Shown here: piece after piece, positions 19,812 through 30,019 of the stretch
How the letters are laid out: every line of letters starts with the position of its first letter
Numbering within the stretch: position 1 is the first letter of the stretch
DNA from: Phytophthora quininea
Taxonomy: Eukaryota > Oomycota > Peronosporomycetes > Peronosporales > Peronosporaceae
Length of the DNA: 64,000 nucleotides
Assembly (NCBI GenBank): GCA_011947345.1
Contig: JAAVTG010000562.1
Span: 62,001-126,000 of the forward strand
Direction of reading: 5' to 3'
Position numbers and translations under genes: made by a program
Notes under the pieces: model-generated
Database searches by the model: none
What the model saw: only the letters and a program-made list of their open reading frames with translations
Told to the model about the DNA's origin: nothing

Positions 19812-21233
19812 TCAACGAGCCTGCTCAGCCCCATTCACGTCAGCAGCAGCTTGCGCCAGCACAGCGAGTTGAGAACCATCTGCTGCTGGTGGCGAGTCGT
19901 TGGCTTCAGATTCTGAGTCCGACGCGAGGCGAGAACTCGGTGGGGTGACCATCTCGTCTCTCCAAGTGTCCTCAGCAATATCCTGTATTGCTGGGTCGAC
20001 TGAGATTACCGCATTCACCTTGGAAGCCGATTTGCGCCGAGGAATAAATGGCGTAACCTCCGATGCATTACACGGGAAGAACGTGGTGTTGAACGGATGA
20101 AGATGTGGAGCATTGACCCAGCCGCAACGCCAAGGCTCGCGCTGGTCGATACCGGCCACTTCAAGAGTCCAATCTGGGACAGCAGGGAACCACAGCAACT
20201 GCTCCACGGGGTAATGCAGCATCGACGGCTCGAAAATATATTCGGGAACAGGCTGGTGCCCATCAGGGCCATCAACGAACCAATACCACAGCTTCCTGGG
20301 GATCTGCAGGCGAAGCCGATCTGCTCTCTTACCTCGAGCCTTCGAATACTTTGCCCATTCGTCACGGGATGACAGGACAAGAGCAGCAAGGTCGTCCGAA
20401 TCAGGGTGACCGCTCTCGACCGAAACCTCGCCAGGAAGAGACTTCGAATCCAACTGCTGTTCCAGCATGCGGAAGTAATTCTCCACACATCGGTCGTGAA
20501 TCCAGTGCGAGCGTTCCCAGAGAGCGAAGCCGAGATCTGCCTTGGGTCCATATCCGCGCACAGCTCGCCACACATTTTTAATCTGGAGCATCATGTCCTT
20601 GGAACGGGTGGAAATATTGCTGTCAGGATTAAAGTCCGTTGTGTCGAACAGAGAAGCGTTCTCAGGAAGCCGTCGGCGGAGGATCTGCCACGGATGATTC
20701 CGATGAGTGTAGTTTGCGAATGCCTTAATGCCCTTAGCATCACACGGGACCATGGCGTCGCCCGAGACAGCATGAGGTGTCGTAACATTCAACATCCTCC
20801 ACCAACATTCCTGGGCCCCGGGCCTGTGGAACGTCATGTCAATAAACTTGTTGCTCCAGGTGGGGAGCGGCCCAGAAGGACGAACCAGTGGAGGAACGCC
20901 ACCGGTAACCAAAGGCAAGGCTGGAACAGGAGTCACCGAGCTCGAATTCCCCACAGGTCTCTGGCCAAAAGTGGCCACGACCTCGGTACGCGGTCCGAGC
21001 CGCCGCAGCCGAGTTGGGGGCACCGGAGGAGAGGTCGACGAGGGCTCGTTGGCGGAATCTGGCAGAGAATTGGCCACAGCCGGAACTGGGGTGGTCCAAC
21101 GAGGACTCCACTGCTGAGCCAGCCGAGGTATTTTGAGCACTGGGAACGGGATCGAGAATTCGTGCTGCATCAGTCTCCACGATATCCAAGTCTTCCTCGA
21201 ACATCTCGTCGATTTCCCGACGGCGCTGCACAT
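19812..21233 (-). CDS. Gypsy-B opposite-strand gene, C-terminal part
   Basis: Function unknown. The coding signal starts within about 20990-21230, where the frame changes by +1 from the upstream exon; I could not decide between an intron and an extra base. A Pro/Ser-rich stretch leads to a Trp-rich folded region. It shares, in the same order, motifs with the Gypsy-A opposite-strand gene: I-x-A-[FY]-x-N-x-T followed by P-W (~20690-20735), W-E-x-[ST]-H-W-[IV] (~20495-20525), I-F-E-(E)-P-[SA]-M (~20220-20250) and [IL]-D-x-R-[ED]-P-x-R (~20120-20145). No enzyme signature is seen. It converges on pol from the 3' LTR side. Confidence 0.7.
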   Translation of the reverse strand: MCSAVGKSTRCSRKTWISWRLMQHEFSIPFPVLKIPRLAQQWSPRWTTPVPAVANSLPDSANEPSSTSPPVPPTRLRRLGPRTEVVATFGQRPVGNSSSVTPVPALPLVTGGVPPLVRPSGPLPTWSNKFIDMTFHRPGAQECWWRMLNVTTPHAVSGDAMVPCDAKGIKAFANYTHRNHPWQILRRRLPENASLFDTTDFNPDSNISTRSKDMMLQIKNVWRAVRGYGPKADLGFALWERSHWIHDRCVENYFRMLEQQLDSKSLPGEVSVESGHPDSDDLAALVLSSRDEWAKYSKARGKRADRLRLQIPRKLWYWFVDGPDGHQPVPEYIFEPSMLHYPVEQLLWFPAVPDWTLEVAGIDQREPWRCGWVNAPHLHPFNTTFFPCNASEVTPFIPRRKSASKVNAVISVDPAIQDIAEDTWRDEMVTPPSSRLASDSESEANDSPPAADGSQLAVLAQAAADVNGAEQAR

Positions 21234-22262
21234 CGAGATCGTCGTGGGTGTCGGGCTCGTTGCCGACAGTCAGAGTAGACGAACTGCCGGCGGGATCACT
21301 TGGAGGCCCCACCGATCTTTTGTCGATTTCGCGGGAAGTCTTCGAGGCAGAAGAGGAAGACCGACGAGAACTCGTTGACGACTCAAGTTCCACGGGAACT
21401 GCTCCAGCGACCTCCACAGTGCCCAACGAAGACTCTGCCTGCGACGGTCCGGAAGAGAGGTCGATCACCACAGGGGCAGTCCTCGACATAGTGAATCCAT
21501 CGTCATCAATACCGAGATAATCGTCATCGTCTGCAGCCTCCTGCTGCTGATACAGCGAGCCCCTCTGAACTGCACGACGAGAGGCCCCTCGCGAAGGTGT
21601 GCCTCGGCGGGAAGAGCTTGGAGGGACTGGCGGTGACGGATGAGAGCTCGCTGGACTCAGTCGAGTGCTTGCATCAGCCGACGAGCTGGAAAGCGGAGTC
21701 CCTTGGACGTTAGATTCCGTAGGCGTCGACGGTAGCGAGTCATCTTGGCTGTCGTTAAACCACTGTGGTGGAGAACTCGTCGCAGGACGCGACACAGGTG
21801 AAGCAGGCCCTGGAGAAGCCTTGTGGGAAGCAGCCTTGCAGGACTTGTGACCAGGAGATCGAAGCCGGCGACGCTTTGGCCCTCTTTTCCATGCCTGTGG
21901 TTTGTGGAGACCCCGTCGGGATGAAGTCTCGACAGCTGCCGAGGTTTCAGGCTCCGAGTCGGAGTCACCAAGACCAGCCTCTGCCATTGACAGAGCCAAA
22001 CAACCAACAGATGACGAAACCTCGGTGGCTGCTGGAAGGGAGTCCCCACGAGCAGATGAGCTCGGAGGAGGGTCCTGGTCGAGTTGACGCAGCCGCTTGT
22101 GTGCGTTCTTGTGCTTCTTCTTGTGGACTGACTGGGCGGCATCCTCAGCTAGCTTGGACTTCTCAAACGCAGTCCGCGCTGTTGACTGTAGCGCCGAGAG
22201 GCGTGTAAACTCGGCGGAACTAAGTCCCAGCGTAGACCAGTCCAATTCCTCCGCTAGCAGAC
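20839..22262 (-). CDS. Gypsy-B opposite-strand gene, exon 2, middle part
   Basis: Follows a 60-nt intron. The first residues (L-L-A-E-E-L-D-W-S-T-L-G) line up with a block in the Gypsy-A gene with identical spacing of Asp, Leu, Trp, Leu and Gly. The rest is Ser/Pro/Arg/Asp-rich and probably disordered, with a basic Lys/Arg-rich patch (possible nuclear localisation signal) around 21840-21900. The useful frame ends before about 20990; the remaining codons to 20839 are likely out of frame. Confidence 0.65.
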
Positions 22263-22322
22263 CTTAAAACATTGACGAGGAGTCAGATTATGTTGGAGAC
22301 AAGGACAGCAACGAGGCCTTAC
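22263..22322 (-). other. Intron in Gypsy-B opposite-strand gene
   Basis: 60 nt on the minus strand, starting GTAAGG after G-A-A-G and ending TTTTAAG, with CTGAC as a possible branch site. Removal joins the two exons in frame at a Gly codon. The size fits the host introns seen at 55128-56791. It could be removed only from a minus-strand transcript, so it supports real transcription of that strand. Confidence 0.75.
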
Positions 22323-23268
22323 CTTCCATGACCTTGACGAGAGTGTCGGCGTCTAACTGCCGATCTTGGACGTGAGACCGAAGAATTGCATTGGCATGAG
22401 AGAGTTTAGAGACGCGCCGCTGGAGATCTTCAATGCGAAGCTCACGCTGACGATCCAACGCAGACCCTGGAGCCGACGACGCGGACAGCAAAGAATGCAG
22501 ACGGGCTTCGGTCTTGGAATTCTCGGCGATCTTCCCTTTGAAGACCTCACGCTCACGCCGGATCTGTCGCTCTTGTTCATGGATAGACTTGTCGCGCGCT
22601 TCAATCTGAAGCCTCAGCGAGTTCTCGGTGTCCGTCACGCGCGCCAACTTCTCGTCCATTACCTTCAGCTTTGAACCAAGTGAGGCGATGGTGTGTTCTT
22701 GGGAACGGAGCTGTCGCTTGAGATGCTCCACCTCGGCCGTCGCATGTGATGCAATCAGCCGCGCGTTCTCCTTCAGGCCGATCTCGGTGTTCAGTGAGCG
22801 TTGAACGGCGGCCACCCTCGCGCGCGCGGCCTCCGAGTCCGCCTTAAGGCGACCCACCAGGTTGTCGAGGTCAACCGGAGGAATGACCCCAGACACGGAC
22901 TGCGCACAGACTTCAGCGAGGTTTCCGGCGCGCTCCAGGGCAGCTTCAAAGGCTCGATCCCCGACGGCTGGAGGATGAATAGCTTGGCGCAACACAGTCT
23001 TGGTCACCTGCGCAAGCTTGGCATCCAAGGATACCGCGAAGCCATTCAACGACGACTCCACCGAGCTCTTGACAAGTTCAACGAGCGCCCCACGATGAAT
23101 CTGCGTCGGGTTAGCGGGAGCTGCACGAGCCGCCGCAGGCGCAGATGAGGTCACCGCGGCCATCGAACGGGTCCCTGGGCCAGAAGAAGCTGCACAGGAA
23201 CTGGATGGAGCTGACTGAGTAGTCGACGAGACCTCGGCCGCCTCGGCACGATCCTGCGAGGAAGACAT
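22323..23268 (-). CDS. Gypsy-B opposite-strand gene, exon 1 (coiled coil)
   Basis: Starts at the ATG at 23268 (Met-Ser-Ser-Ser-Gln), 155 bp from the 3' LTR; an ORF extension to 23343 lacks coding character. A Ser/Ala-rich start is followed by about 200 residues with strong heptad pattern (Leu/Ala with Glu, Arg, Lys), a clear coiled coil. It ends in L-D-A-D-T-L-V-K-V-M-E at the splice donor. The architecture (disordered start, coiled coil, D-x-L...W block, Trp-rich end) is the same as in Gypsy-A. Confidence 0.72.
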
Positions 23269-23410
23269 CGAGTCAGCCAAACCAGTCAAACGCCTACAGC
23301 TTCGAGCCACCCACCAACATCGCGATGCGAGGTGCAGAAGCAACGAGCAACCGTGTCAACGCGAGCGAAGGCAGATGTCCAGACGCTCGCCGATCGGGAG
23401 GTTCGCGTCG

Positions 23411-23423
23411 GGCCAGGGGCAGT
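23411..23423 (+). promoter_or_regulatory. Purine-rich tract before Gypsy-B 3' LTR
   Basis: GGCCAGGGGCAGT abuts the LTR, the place of the polypurine tract that primes plus-strand synthesis. It is short and interrupted by pyrimidines. Confidence 0.45.
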
Positions 23424-24494
23424 TGTGGTAAAGCGATTTGCCTGGGAAACAGGGACGAGCCGTGAGGCATCGTGATGCGTGGCGAGGATTCGCTCACGGT
23501 CATTCCCAACGGAGTCTTCCCTGATTGGCTGGATTTTTAAGTCTGGCGAGGTCTCAATGGTCAGTCGGCGGGAATCACTTTTGTGGATTGAACCATTATG
23601 CCCAACGGAAGGCGCTGTGATTGGCCATTCCTCAGAATGTTCGGTGACACGTCGACGTCACCTTTCCAACGGACAAAGATCCAGGCGACCCTTCCCAAGC
23701 CCCGGCGACGGTTGGGAGCCTCAGTGCCTGTTGGGAAAGCTCGTTGGCTACAGCTGGATCCTCGATGACTCTTGGGAGGGCTCGGTAGCAACGACCCGAC
23801 CTCTCCGAAACCTCGGTGGCCAGTCTGAGAGCTCGGCGACGCTTCGGGGACCTCGGCGGTGGGTTCAGCGAGGTCGCAGTTAGGAAACGGATCATATTTC
23901 ACTGCATATTTGTATGGAAAGTAGGATTTACATAAGCCCGAATGGGCACTACATATACAGAACAGAATTTCCCCTCAAGCACACAAGGGCCAAGTCCGGC
24001 AGCGGAATCGTCTTCGGTACGTTGCGTCTGGATCCGCCCGTTTGAGCGGGTTATGTCTGTCGGTGGGCACGTTTATCCGTGAGGACAGTGCTCGCCCCTC
24101 GGCCAAGCCAAGAGTTTGTGGCAAGGTTGAGTGTGTATAGCGTGACGGCTGAATTGCCAGCGCTTGTGTTCGGGGTCGAGTGTTCTCCCCGCTTCTCTAA
24201 AGGTCACCGCAGGCTGAGACCTCGGTGGACTCGCAGTCGGCCTTAATTGGCTTTGGACCCTTCTGCTGTTGGGCCAGCGAGGTTTGGCGCGCTAGCGAGC
24301 TCGTGCTAGTGGCGTTTGTTTACTTGGGAAGTTTGCGTGGACGGATCGCAAGACCAGTCAGTCCCGGTGCTAGGGCTGAATCTGGGTCTTCAGATTCGAG
24401 CCCCAACTCTCGTTGACCTTCCTGGTTGACGTATTGTTGTGGGTGGAGTCTATCCGTACTACCAACGAGTTTTCACGTGGAATCCTATACCACA
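23424..24494 (+). repeat. Gypsy-B 3' LTR
   Basis: 1071 bp, matching the 5' copy apart from about three changes (a T-run near 23663, G/A near 24282, T/C near 24398). Confidence 0.95.
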
Positions 24495-24498
24495 CGAT
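24495..24498. repeat. Target-site duplication of Gypsy-B, right copy
   Basis: CGAT right after the Gypsy-B 3' LTR; pairs with 10078-10081. Confidence 0.85.
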
Positions 24499-24823
24499 GG
24501 TAACGCCGCTCCAGCACCTGCCCGTGGACGTTGTCTGCGACTTGGATGTCGGCGACGCCAAGCCCGTTGCACAGCGTGCGAGGCAAGTGGCACCGCACCT
24601 GTTGGTCAAAGTCTATGACCTACTGAAGAAACTTCTTGAAACTGGGTTGATAGAATTCTCCGAGTCGCCCTGGGCGTCACCCATCGTGATCGTACTCAAG
24701 AAGAATGGGGTGGACATCAGGATGTGTATCGATTACCGTCTGGTCAACAGTTTCATCAAGCTGTCTAGCTACCCGCTACCCTTGATCGACGATTTGTTGA
24801 TCGGCTTCGAGGCAGCGATGTAG
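24499..24823 (+). CDS. Gypsy-A pol, RT N-terminal part
   Basis: Gypsy-A coding sequence resumes after Gypsy-B. Gly-Asn-Ala lines up with the same residues in Gypsy-B; then V-V-C-D-L-D-V, W-A-S-P-I-V-I-V-L-K-K and R-M-C-I-D-Y-R. One base seems extra near 24529 compared with Gypsy-B. The frame ends at a TAG (24821-24823) exactly where Gypsy-B has Trp (L-W-F-C-S-L-D), so a single TGG-to-TAG change is likely. The frame stays open beyond it. Confidence 0.8.
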
Positions 24824-24826
24824 TTC

Positions 24827-25123
24827 ATGTCCTTGGATATGGCGAGCGGCTTTTGGGCGATCTTGATGACAGAGAGAGCGAAGTTGATTTCAGCGTTCAT
24901 CTGTCCCTTTGGTCATTTCCAGTGGATACGCATGCCTTTCGGGTTGAAGAACGCCCCTTTGATTTACCAATGTGTGATCAACAATTGTTTGTGGGGTTTG
25001 TTCGATTATCTGCTGAAGAAGAAGTTCATGTGGATCCAGAAGTGTTGGACTTCCTGGGCTTGGATGGTAGGTCGAAGGATATGTCAGTTGTTGAGCCCGC
25101 GCTCAAGACCGTGCCAGCTTTGA
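24827..25123 (+). CDS. Gypsy-A pol, RT catalytic part A
   Basis: Same frame as the previous segment, after the TAG. It contains the first catalytic Asp (S-L-D-M-A-S-G-F-W) and M-P-F-G-L-K-N-A-P. It leaves the true frame at GGGG 24993-24996 (after N-N-C-L-W-G); the codons after that to 25123 are out of frame. Confidence 0.8.
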   Translation: MSLDMASGFWAILMTERAKLISAFICPFGHFQWIRMPFGLKNAPLIYQCVINNCLWGLFDYLLKKKFMWIQKCWTSWAWMVGRRICQLLSPRSRPCQL

Positions 25124-26478
25124 CTGAAGTCATGACAGTCTTCCAACGCAATATCCCGATGCCGAGTCATCTGGGTCCAGTACTGGGGCGTAGTTCTTAT
25201 ATTGACGATATCGCTCACGGAGCTCCGACATGGGACCGGTTGTGCGAGGACCTGGATGCGCTGCTGTACAGACTGCGGTACTGGCGGATCTCAGTTAGTC
25301 TGCCGAAGAGTGAGTTTGGTAAGCTGATCATCCCGTACCTTTCGCACGAGATCAGCGCTGAAGAAATTAGGGCTACGCCGAAGATCGCCAAGGGCGTCCA
25401 GGAGCTGCCCTTCCCGTCGACGCTGAAGGGCGTGCAGTCCTTCCTCGGAAGCCTGAACTATTACAATAAGTTCATCGAAGACTTGCCTGTTATAGCGGCA
25501 GTCCTGTACGAATTGAGTGATGAACAGGTACGTTCGGGGAGAAACCTCGCGCGTGCAAAGGAAGCATTCGAGTTGCTCAAGCGGAAGATTACTTCAACAC
25601 CGCTTCTAAGGCACCCAGATCGAACTCGTCAGTTTGTGGTCATACCCCACGCGAATCCTTGGGCGGCAAGTGCCGTCCTTGGACAGGAGTATGAAGGAAT
25701 AGTCCAACCTGTACGATTTACTGGCCGTGTGCTGAACGAGTTCGAAGTGAGGTACCACCTAGCGGAGAAAGAGGTGATCGCCATATTGCGCGTCCTAGAA
25801 CTGTTCAGACCGCTCATTCATGGCACAGGATTCCCCGTCGTGGTGTACACCCGCTATTCTGTGTTGAAGTGGCTGTTGGCTTCGAATACTGCTGATGGAC
25901 GTCACCTCAAATGGGGACTGGAATTGTCTAAGTGGTCTTTGGAACTCCGCCGAACGCAACATGATGAAGATGGGTTGGCCGCCATTTTAGGAGCGGGCAT
26001 CACTCCACGTGAGTCGTTGGATGAAGTTGCTGAGAACCTTGTCCCTGCCAAGGGCGTGTCAAGGCGCCGCCCCCATCAGTGTAGAGATGTTGGATATCAG
26101 TTTCAAGGGAGTGGTTCTGTCGTTCGATGGTGCGGCCAAGACCTCGACCAGACAGGGAGTTGCGGATGTATTCTATGGCAGCTCCCTGGATGGCGTGTTC
26201 TGATTGCGCATGGATTTATCCTGGAGGACGTCACGGTGAACGACGCTGAGTACAATGGACTGTTAAAGGGATTGACCCTAGCTGTTGAGCGCGGGGTCGA
26301 AGAATTGGTAGTGGTTGGCGATTCTAGGATTGTCATCCAACAAGCTCAAGGCCTGATCAACTGCAATCAACCTAACTTGCAACGTCGTCTAGCCGAGTAT
26401 GAAGTACTGAAACTGAAGTTCAAGAGGCTGGATTTGGTTCACGTCAAAGGGATTACAACCAAGCCGCTGATTACCTGA
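24997..26478 (+). CDS. Gypsy-A pol, RT palm/thumb, RNase H and second RNase H
   Basis: True coding from 24997. Catalytic box Y-I-D-D at 25198-25209, thumb block F-L-G-S-L-N-Y-Y-N-K-F-I near 25442, RT-linked RNase H (about 25640-25880, H-L-A-E-K-E-V). An archaeal-like second RNase H follows: D in S-F-D-G-A-A (~26121, read in the +1 frame of 26009-26203), E in A-E-Y-N-G (~26248), D in G-D-S-R-I (~26320) and D in A-A-D-Y-L (~26468, read in the next frame). The frame shifts near 26071 (CCCCC), near 26155 (GGG) and near 26450. Confidence 0.85.
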   Translation, partial: FVRLSAEEEVHVDPEVLDFLGLDGRSKDMSVVEPALKTVPALTEVMTVFQRNIPMPSHLGPVLGRSSYIDDIAHGAPTWDRLCEDLDALLYRLRYWRISVSLPKSEFGKLIIPYLSHEISAEEIRATPKIAKGVQELPFPSTLKGVQSFLGSLNYYNKFIEDLPVIAAVLYELSDEQVRSGRNLARAKEAFELLKRKITSTPLLRHPDRTRQFVVIPHANPWAASAVLGQEYEGIVQPVRFTGRVLNEFEVRYHLAEKEVIAILRVLELFRPLIHGTGFPVVVYTRYSVLKWLLASNTADGRHLKWGLELSKWSLELRRTQHDEDGLAAILGAGITPRESLDEVAENLVPAKGVSRRRPHQCRDVGYQFQGSGSVVRWCGQDLDQTGSCGCILWQLPGWRVLIAHGFILEDVTVNDAEYNGLLKGLTLAVERGVEELVVVGDSRIVIQQAQGLINCNQPNLQRRLAEYEVLKLKFKRLDLVHVKGITTKPLIT

Positions 26479-28406
26479 CGTCGAAGACGCTACTAGCTGG
26501 ACGGTCGGGTGAGATCACTGAGCTGGAAGAGCTTGCTCATTTGCAGGTAGTGTCGAAGTTGCCAGAGAAGTTGATGAAGCCAGCTGAAATCCCTGAATCT
26601 GACGCTCAAAGTGAGGCGCCCTTGGGTGGAGAAAATGTTGCCGCCCAAGAAACAGACCCCATGTCCAATGCTGCCAAGGTGATGGCTGCTGTGACCCGTG
26701 CTCGAGCTCGGGAAGAAGGAGAACGACCTACACCGAAAAGCCCACTTGAAGCCCAAGATGAGAGGTGGCGACGAATCAAGGCGCATCAGGACGGAGACGT
26801 CCAGATTGCGCAGATCAAGAAATTCTTGGCTGGGGACTTGGAAGATTTCTCCAAGGCCCAAGCCCGGAAGATCGCTAAAGGCGCCGATCAATACGTCTTG
26901 GACTCAAGGGATGTGCTCTATCGGCTAAGTGCTCCAACTCGTAATCGACCACGCGACAGAAACTTGGAACCAAGACTGGTAGTGCCGGAATCTCTTCGAA
27001 TTGATATCCTACACTATGCCCATGAAGATTTCCAGGGCGGCCATCAAGGTATCACACGCACGTACGAGAAACTCCGGTCTGAGTTCTTTTGGACGCGGAT
27101 GTACTCGGATGTCGAAAAGTTCGTCAAAGAGTGTGTGGACTGTGCGTCAGCCAAGGGGCGACCGCCGAACCCAGGTCCTTCGCCTGGTAACATCGAGCCG
27201 AGTCGGCCCTTCGAAGTCGTTTCAATGGATTTTGTCACTCACCTACCCAAGTCCGACCGCGGCAATACATTCTTGCTGCTGTTTCAGGACACCTTTTCCG
27301 GGTTCGTGATGTGCAAACCGATGAGTACGACCACCGCCCAAGACGTCGCCGAAGCATACGAAGAATGTGTGTTCAAGAGATTTGGCGCGTCTTCGATGAT
27401 CCGTCATGACCAGGACCCTCGCTTCATGAGCGAGGTTTTCACCAAGTTCCGTGAGCTCTTGGGCAGCAAGCAGAGGGCAACTCTTGCCTACCGCCCACAG
27501 GCCAATGGCCAACAAGAGCGCTCAGGACAGACAGTCATTCGGAGCATCCGAGCGTACGTCGCTGAAGCCGACCAAAGTGACTGGGACGACCACGCTGAAA
27601 GGCTGATGTTCGCGCTGAACACTTCCTTCGACGCGGTTCGCCTGGATACACCATTCTACTTGGTCCACGGATGGGACGCTCAAGGCACGCTTTCTGCTAT
27701 GCTTGGGCCGAAGCCCTCAGGTTTCTTCGAACTCAGCGCCTACGAATGGCGTCGTAAGATGCAGCGTGACTATAGCTACGCTAGGGCTTGTGCTGAAGAT
27801 TTGCAGAAGGAAGCCAAGGAACGACGCTCAAGAGGACAGACCCAAGCTTGGAACGAGTTGTCTGATCGCTTGAAAAGTGGTTTCAGAGAAGGTGACGCAG
27901 TCTGGCTGTACATACCTAAGGTCCTACCGGGACTGAGCCGAAAGCTTGCTCATCTGTGGCACGGGCCGTTCCGCATCGAAGAAATTCACGATGACTTCAG
28001 AGTCAAGTTGAAGGTTTCCGACACTGGTTACCGAGTGAATCCTTGGGTCCACATCAGCCGATTGAAACCCAGGGCGTTATTTCCTAAGCGCCCTACAGCG
28101 GAGATTTCTGTGAGTGACGAGGATGACTTTGATGCTGAACTGTTGCCTGAAGACAGCTGGGAACCCGATGCCCAAAACGACGAATATGAAGTCGAAGAAA
28201 TTTTGGACATGAGGTGGAAACGGCAAACGCGCAATTCCAAGCGTGTTCGCGAGTACAATGTCAAGTGGAAGGGTTACACCGAAACAGACTGGTTACCCGC
28301 TTCGCAGTTGAACTGTGGTGCTCTCCTGTATGAGTTTCATAAAGGAGCGAGGTCTAGAGCTCGCTTTGAAGCCATGCAAGCTGGGGATGATCACCCAAGA
28401 GAATAG
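26479..28406 (+). CDS. Gypsy-A pol, integrase and chromodomain
   Basis: More than 620 unbroken codons. Linker, H2C2 module (27013-27145), integrase core with Asp in M-D-F-V (~27226), Asp in R-H-D-Q-D-P (~27407) and Glu in Q-Q-E-R-S (~27512). C-terminal chromodomain at 28185-28300 (Y-E-V-E-E-I-L, V-K-W-K-G-Y) as in chromovirus-type Ty3/gypsy elements. It inserts the cDNA; the chromodomain probably steers it to heterochromatin. Ends at TAG 28404-28406. Confidence 0.92.
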
Positions 28407-28851
28407 CGTCTTCGACGAACGTCTTTTGAGCGCAGATCGACGGAAGTGTGAACCGACTGGTATTGTTTTGAAACTGACTTTGTAATTGTGGCCCATTGGG
28501 CTAAAAGGATGGTGAGCTTCTGTTGAAAGGAGGCTGTGAGAGTGGTGGCGATAACTTGAAGAGCTGTCGGTGAAGGCGGTGTGGAGTTGTTGAAATGTGC
28601 ATCGAAGGATGAGTGAGGTGTTCTTGAAATCGCGCTGTGCGCACACATCGATTGAGGTGTTAGTGGGTCGCCGCTGGACGCTGGAAACCCTTCGGTGCTA
28701 AGGCGAAGTTGCACAAGTGTTGGGACTGATGTCGAAGGCAACCGAGTAGCAGATGACATTTATTCTTGGTGTTAGAGCGACGCTACGATATGCAGTTGAA
28801 GCCGTGACTTCGAGGAAGTGCGCCCAAGAGCACGCACAGAAAATGTTGAGC
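28407..28851. other. Gap between pol and opposite-strand gene of Gypsy-A
   Basis: 445 bp with short ORFs on both strands that do not resemble anything and lack Gypsy-B counterparts. Probably the joint 3' UTR region of pol and the converging opposite-strand gene. Confidence 0.4.
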
Positions 28852-29131
28852 TCACAGTTGTTGCCCGGGAACGAAGTTCTTGCATCGGCGCGGAGACCCG
28901 ATCACCTTGAGGTTCTTGGGGGCACGCTCAAGGCGCTGTCGATCGCCCTCGAAAGTTGCACCTTGCACCCGCATTGGGTCGCGCCAGTCTAAGGCCAGGA
29001 GTTGCTTTCTCAGCGTGAACGGTAGCCCAGTTTCGGGGTCATCCACGCGAGGATCCGCCCAAATCCAGTGGCAACACTGGGCCGGGACCACCCACATGGC
29101 GGGTTCTTCGAAGATCGTTGAAGGGCACCCT
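28852..29131 (-). CDS. Gypsy-A opposite-strand gene, C-terminal end
   Basis: Frame open from about 29131 to the TGA at 28852. It contains the motifs I-F-E-E-P-A-M (~29095-29125) and L-D-W-R-D-P-M-R (~28975-28998) that are matched in the Gypsy-B gene, ending with P-R-R before the C-terminus in both. It is separated from the preceding part by a one-base shift, most simply a G lost from GGG at 29132-29134. Function unknown. Confidence 0.65.
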
Positions 29132-30019
29132 GGCGTCTTGAGTAGCTTCTTGGCGCGGTGCGCTGCTGGCGGATGAATGAGTCGTGGCGTATTTTGCGAT
29201 CCTCGTACAAGTCCTTGGATCGCCTGTCCAACCTCGCCTGTTCCTTGCTGACTGGACGCGGTGGAGACGCTGGCTTAGGCGGAGTCTTCTTGGACTTGAG
29301 TTTCTTGGGCGTGACCTTCTTGGGCGGAGCTTTGCTGCCTAAGTCGATGGTGACCCAGTGAGTCATCTCCCACCACGCCATAGAATTGACCTTCATAAAC
29401 TGGATGTACGTTCGAATGGCGTTCTGGACCTTCGACGGCAAAGGTGACACATCGTGGAAGTAGAAGATCGTTGTCCGATCCTCAAACATCTTCGTCCAAG
29501 GTTCTTTGGCGGCCTTGCTAGTGAGATTCTCGTAGGCGTCGATATCCCAACGGCCCACCCACTGAAAGATGTGTGACTTGAGCGGCCGATACGCGGGGAA
29601 GCCCGGTGTCTGACCAGTCTTGTCGCCGTAGAAGACCATGCTGGCACCGTAGTAGCGGAAGGATGACGTGGTCTCTGGATTAACGTCTTCAATCAGCGCG
29701 AGTTGGGCGATTGTCAGATCCTTGAACGGGATCCGAGCAAGTCGCGAAGGAATCTTCCGCGGAGTCGCTTCCCCTTCGTTTAGGCCTTCGTCGGACTTAC
29801 GCTTCTTAGACGGCGGGGTCTTCGAGTGCTCACGACGATGGCGCTTCGACCCCGGGCTCTTGGATCGACTTTTCAAAGGCTTGCGATCCGAGTCCTCAGA
29901 GTCATCGGACGACTCCGAGCGTAGAGGTGTCGCGACATCTTCGCTGACGAGCTTCTCCTTGTCGTAGTCGTTGTCGTCCTGGTCGTCCGTGCGCTCTTGA
30001 GCGTCCTCGTAGTCCGAGT
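29010..30019 (-). CDS. Gypsy-A opposite-strand gene, Trp-rich domain
   Basis: The frame opens near 30019 with an acidic Asp/Glu stretch, then a Lys/Arg/Ser-rich basic region, then a folded-looking part with I-D-A-Y-E-N-L-T...P-W (~29497-29553) and W-E-M-T-H-W-V (~29345-29370). A Lys-Pro-rich linker (P-K-K repeats) follows. The codons from about 29130 to 29010 are probably out of frame. The upstream frame is joined if one base is added to the CCCC at 30020-30023. Homologous by ordered motifs to 19812-21233. Confidence 0.68.

Larger units (their letters stand above)
10082..24494 (+). mobile_element. Gypsy-B: giant Ty3/gypsy LTR retrotransposon nested in Gypsy-A
   Basis: 14.4-kb plus-strand element with LTRs of 1072 and 1071 bp, terminal inverted repeat TGTGGTA/TACCACA and a 4-bp target duplication. 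The LTRs differ at only about three places, one of them a T-run length change, so it is the youngest of the three nested gypsies. Same plan as Gypsy-A but clearly diverged in sequence: long Gag, slippery site, protease, RT, two RNase H domains, integrase, chromodomain and an opposite-strand gene. Confidence 0.95.
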
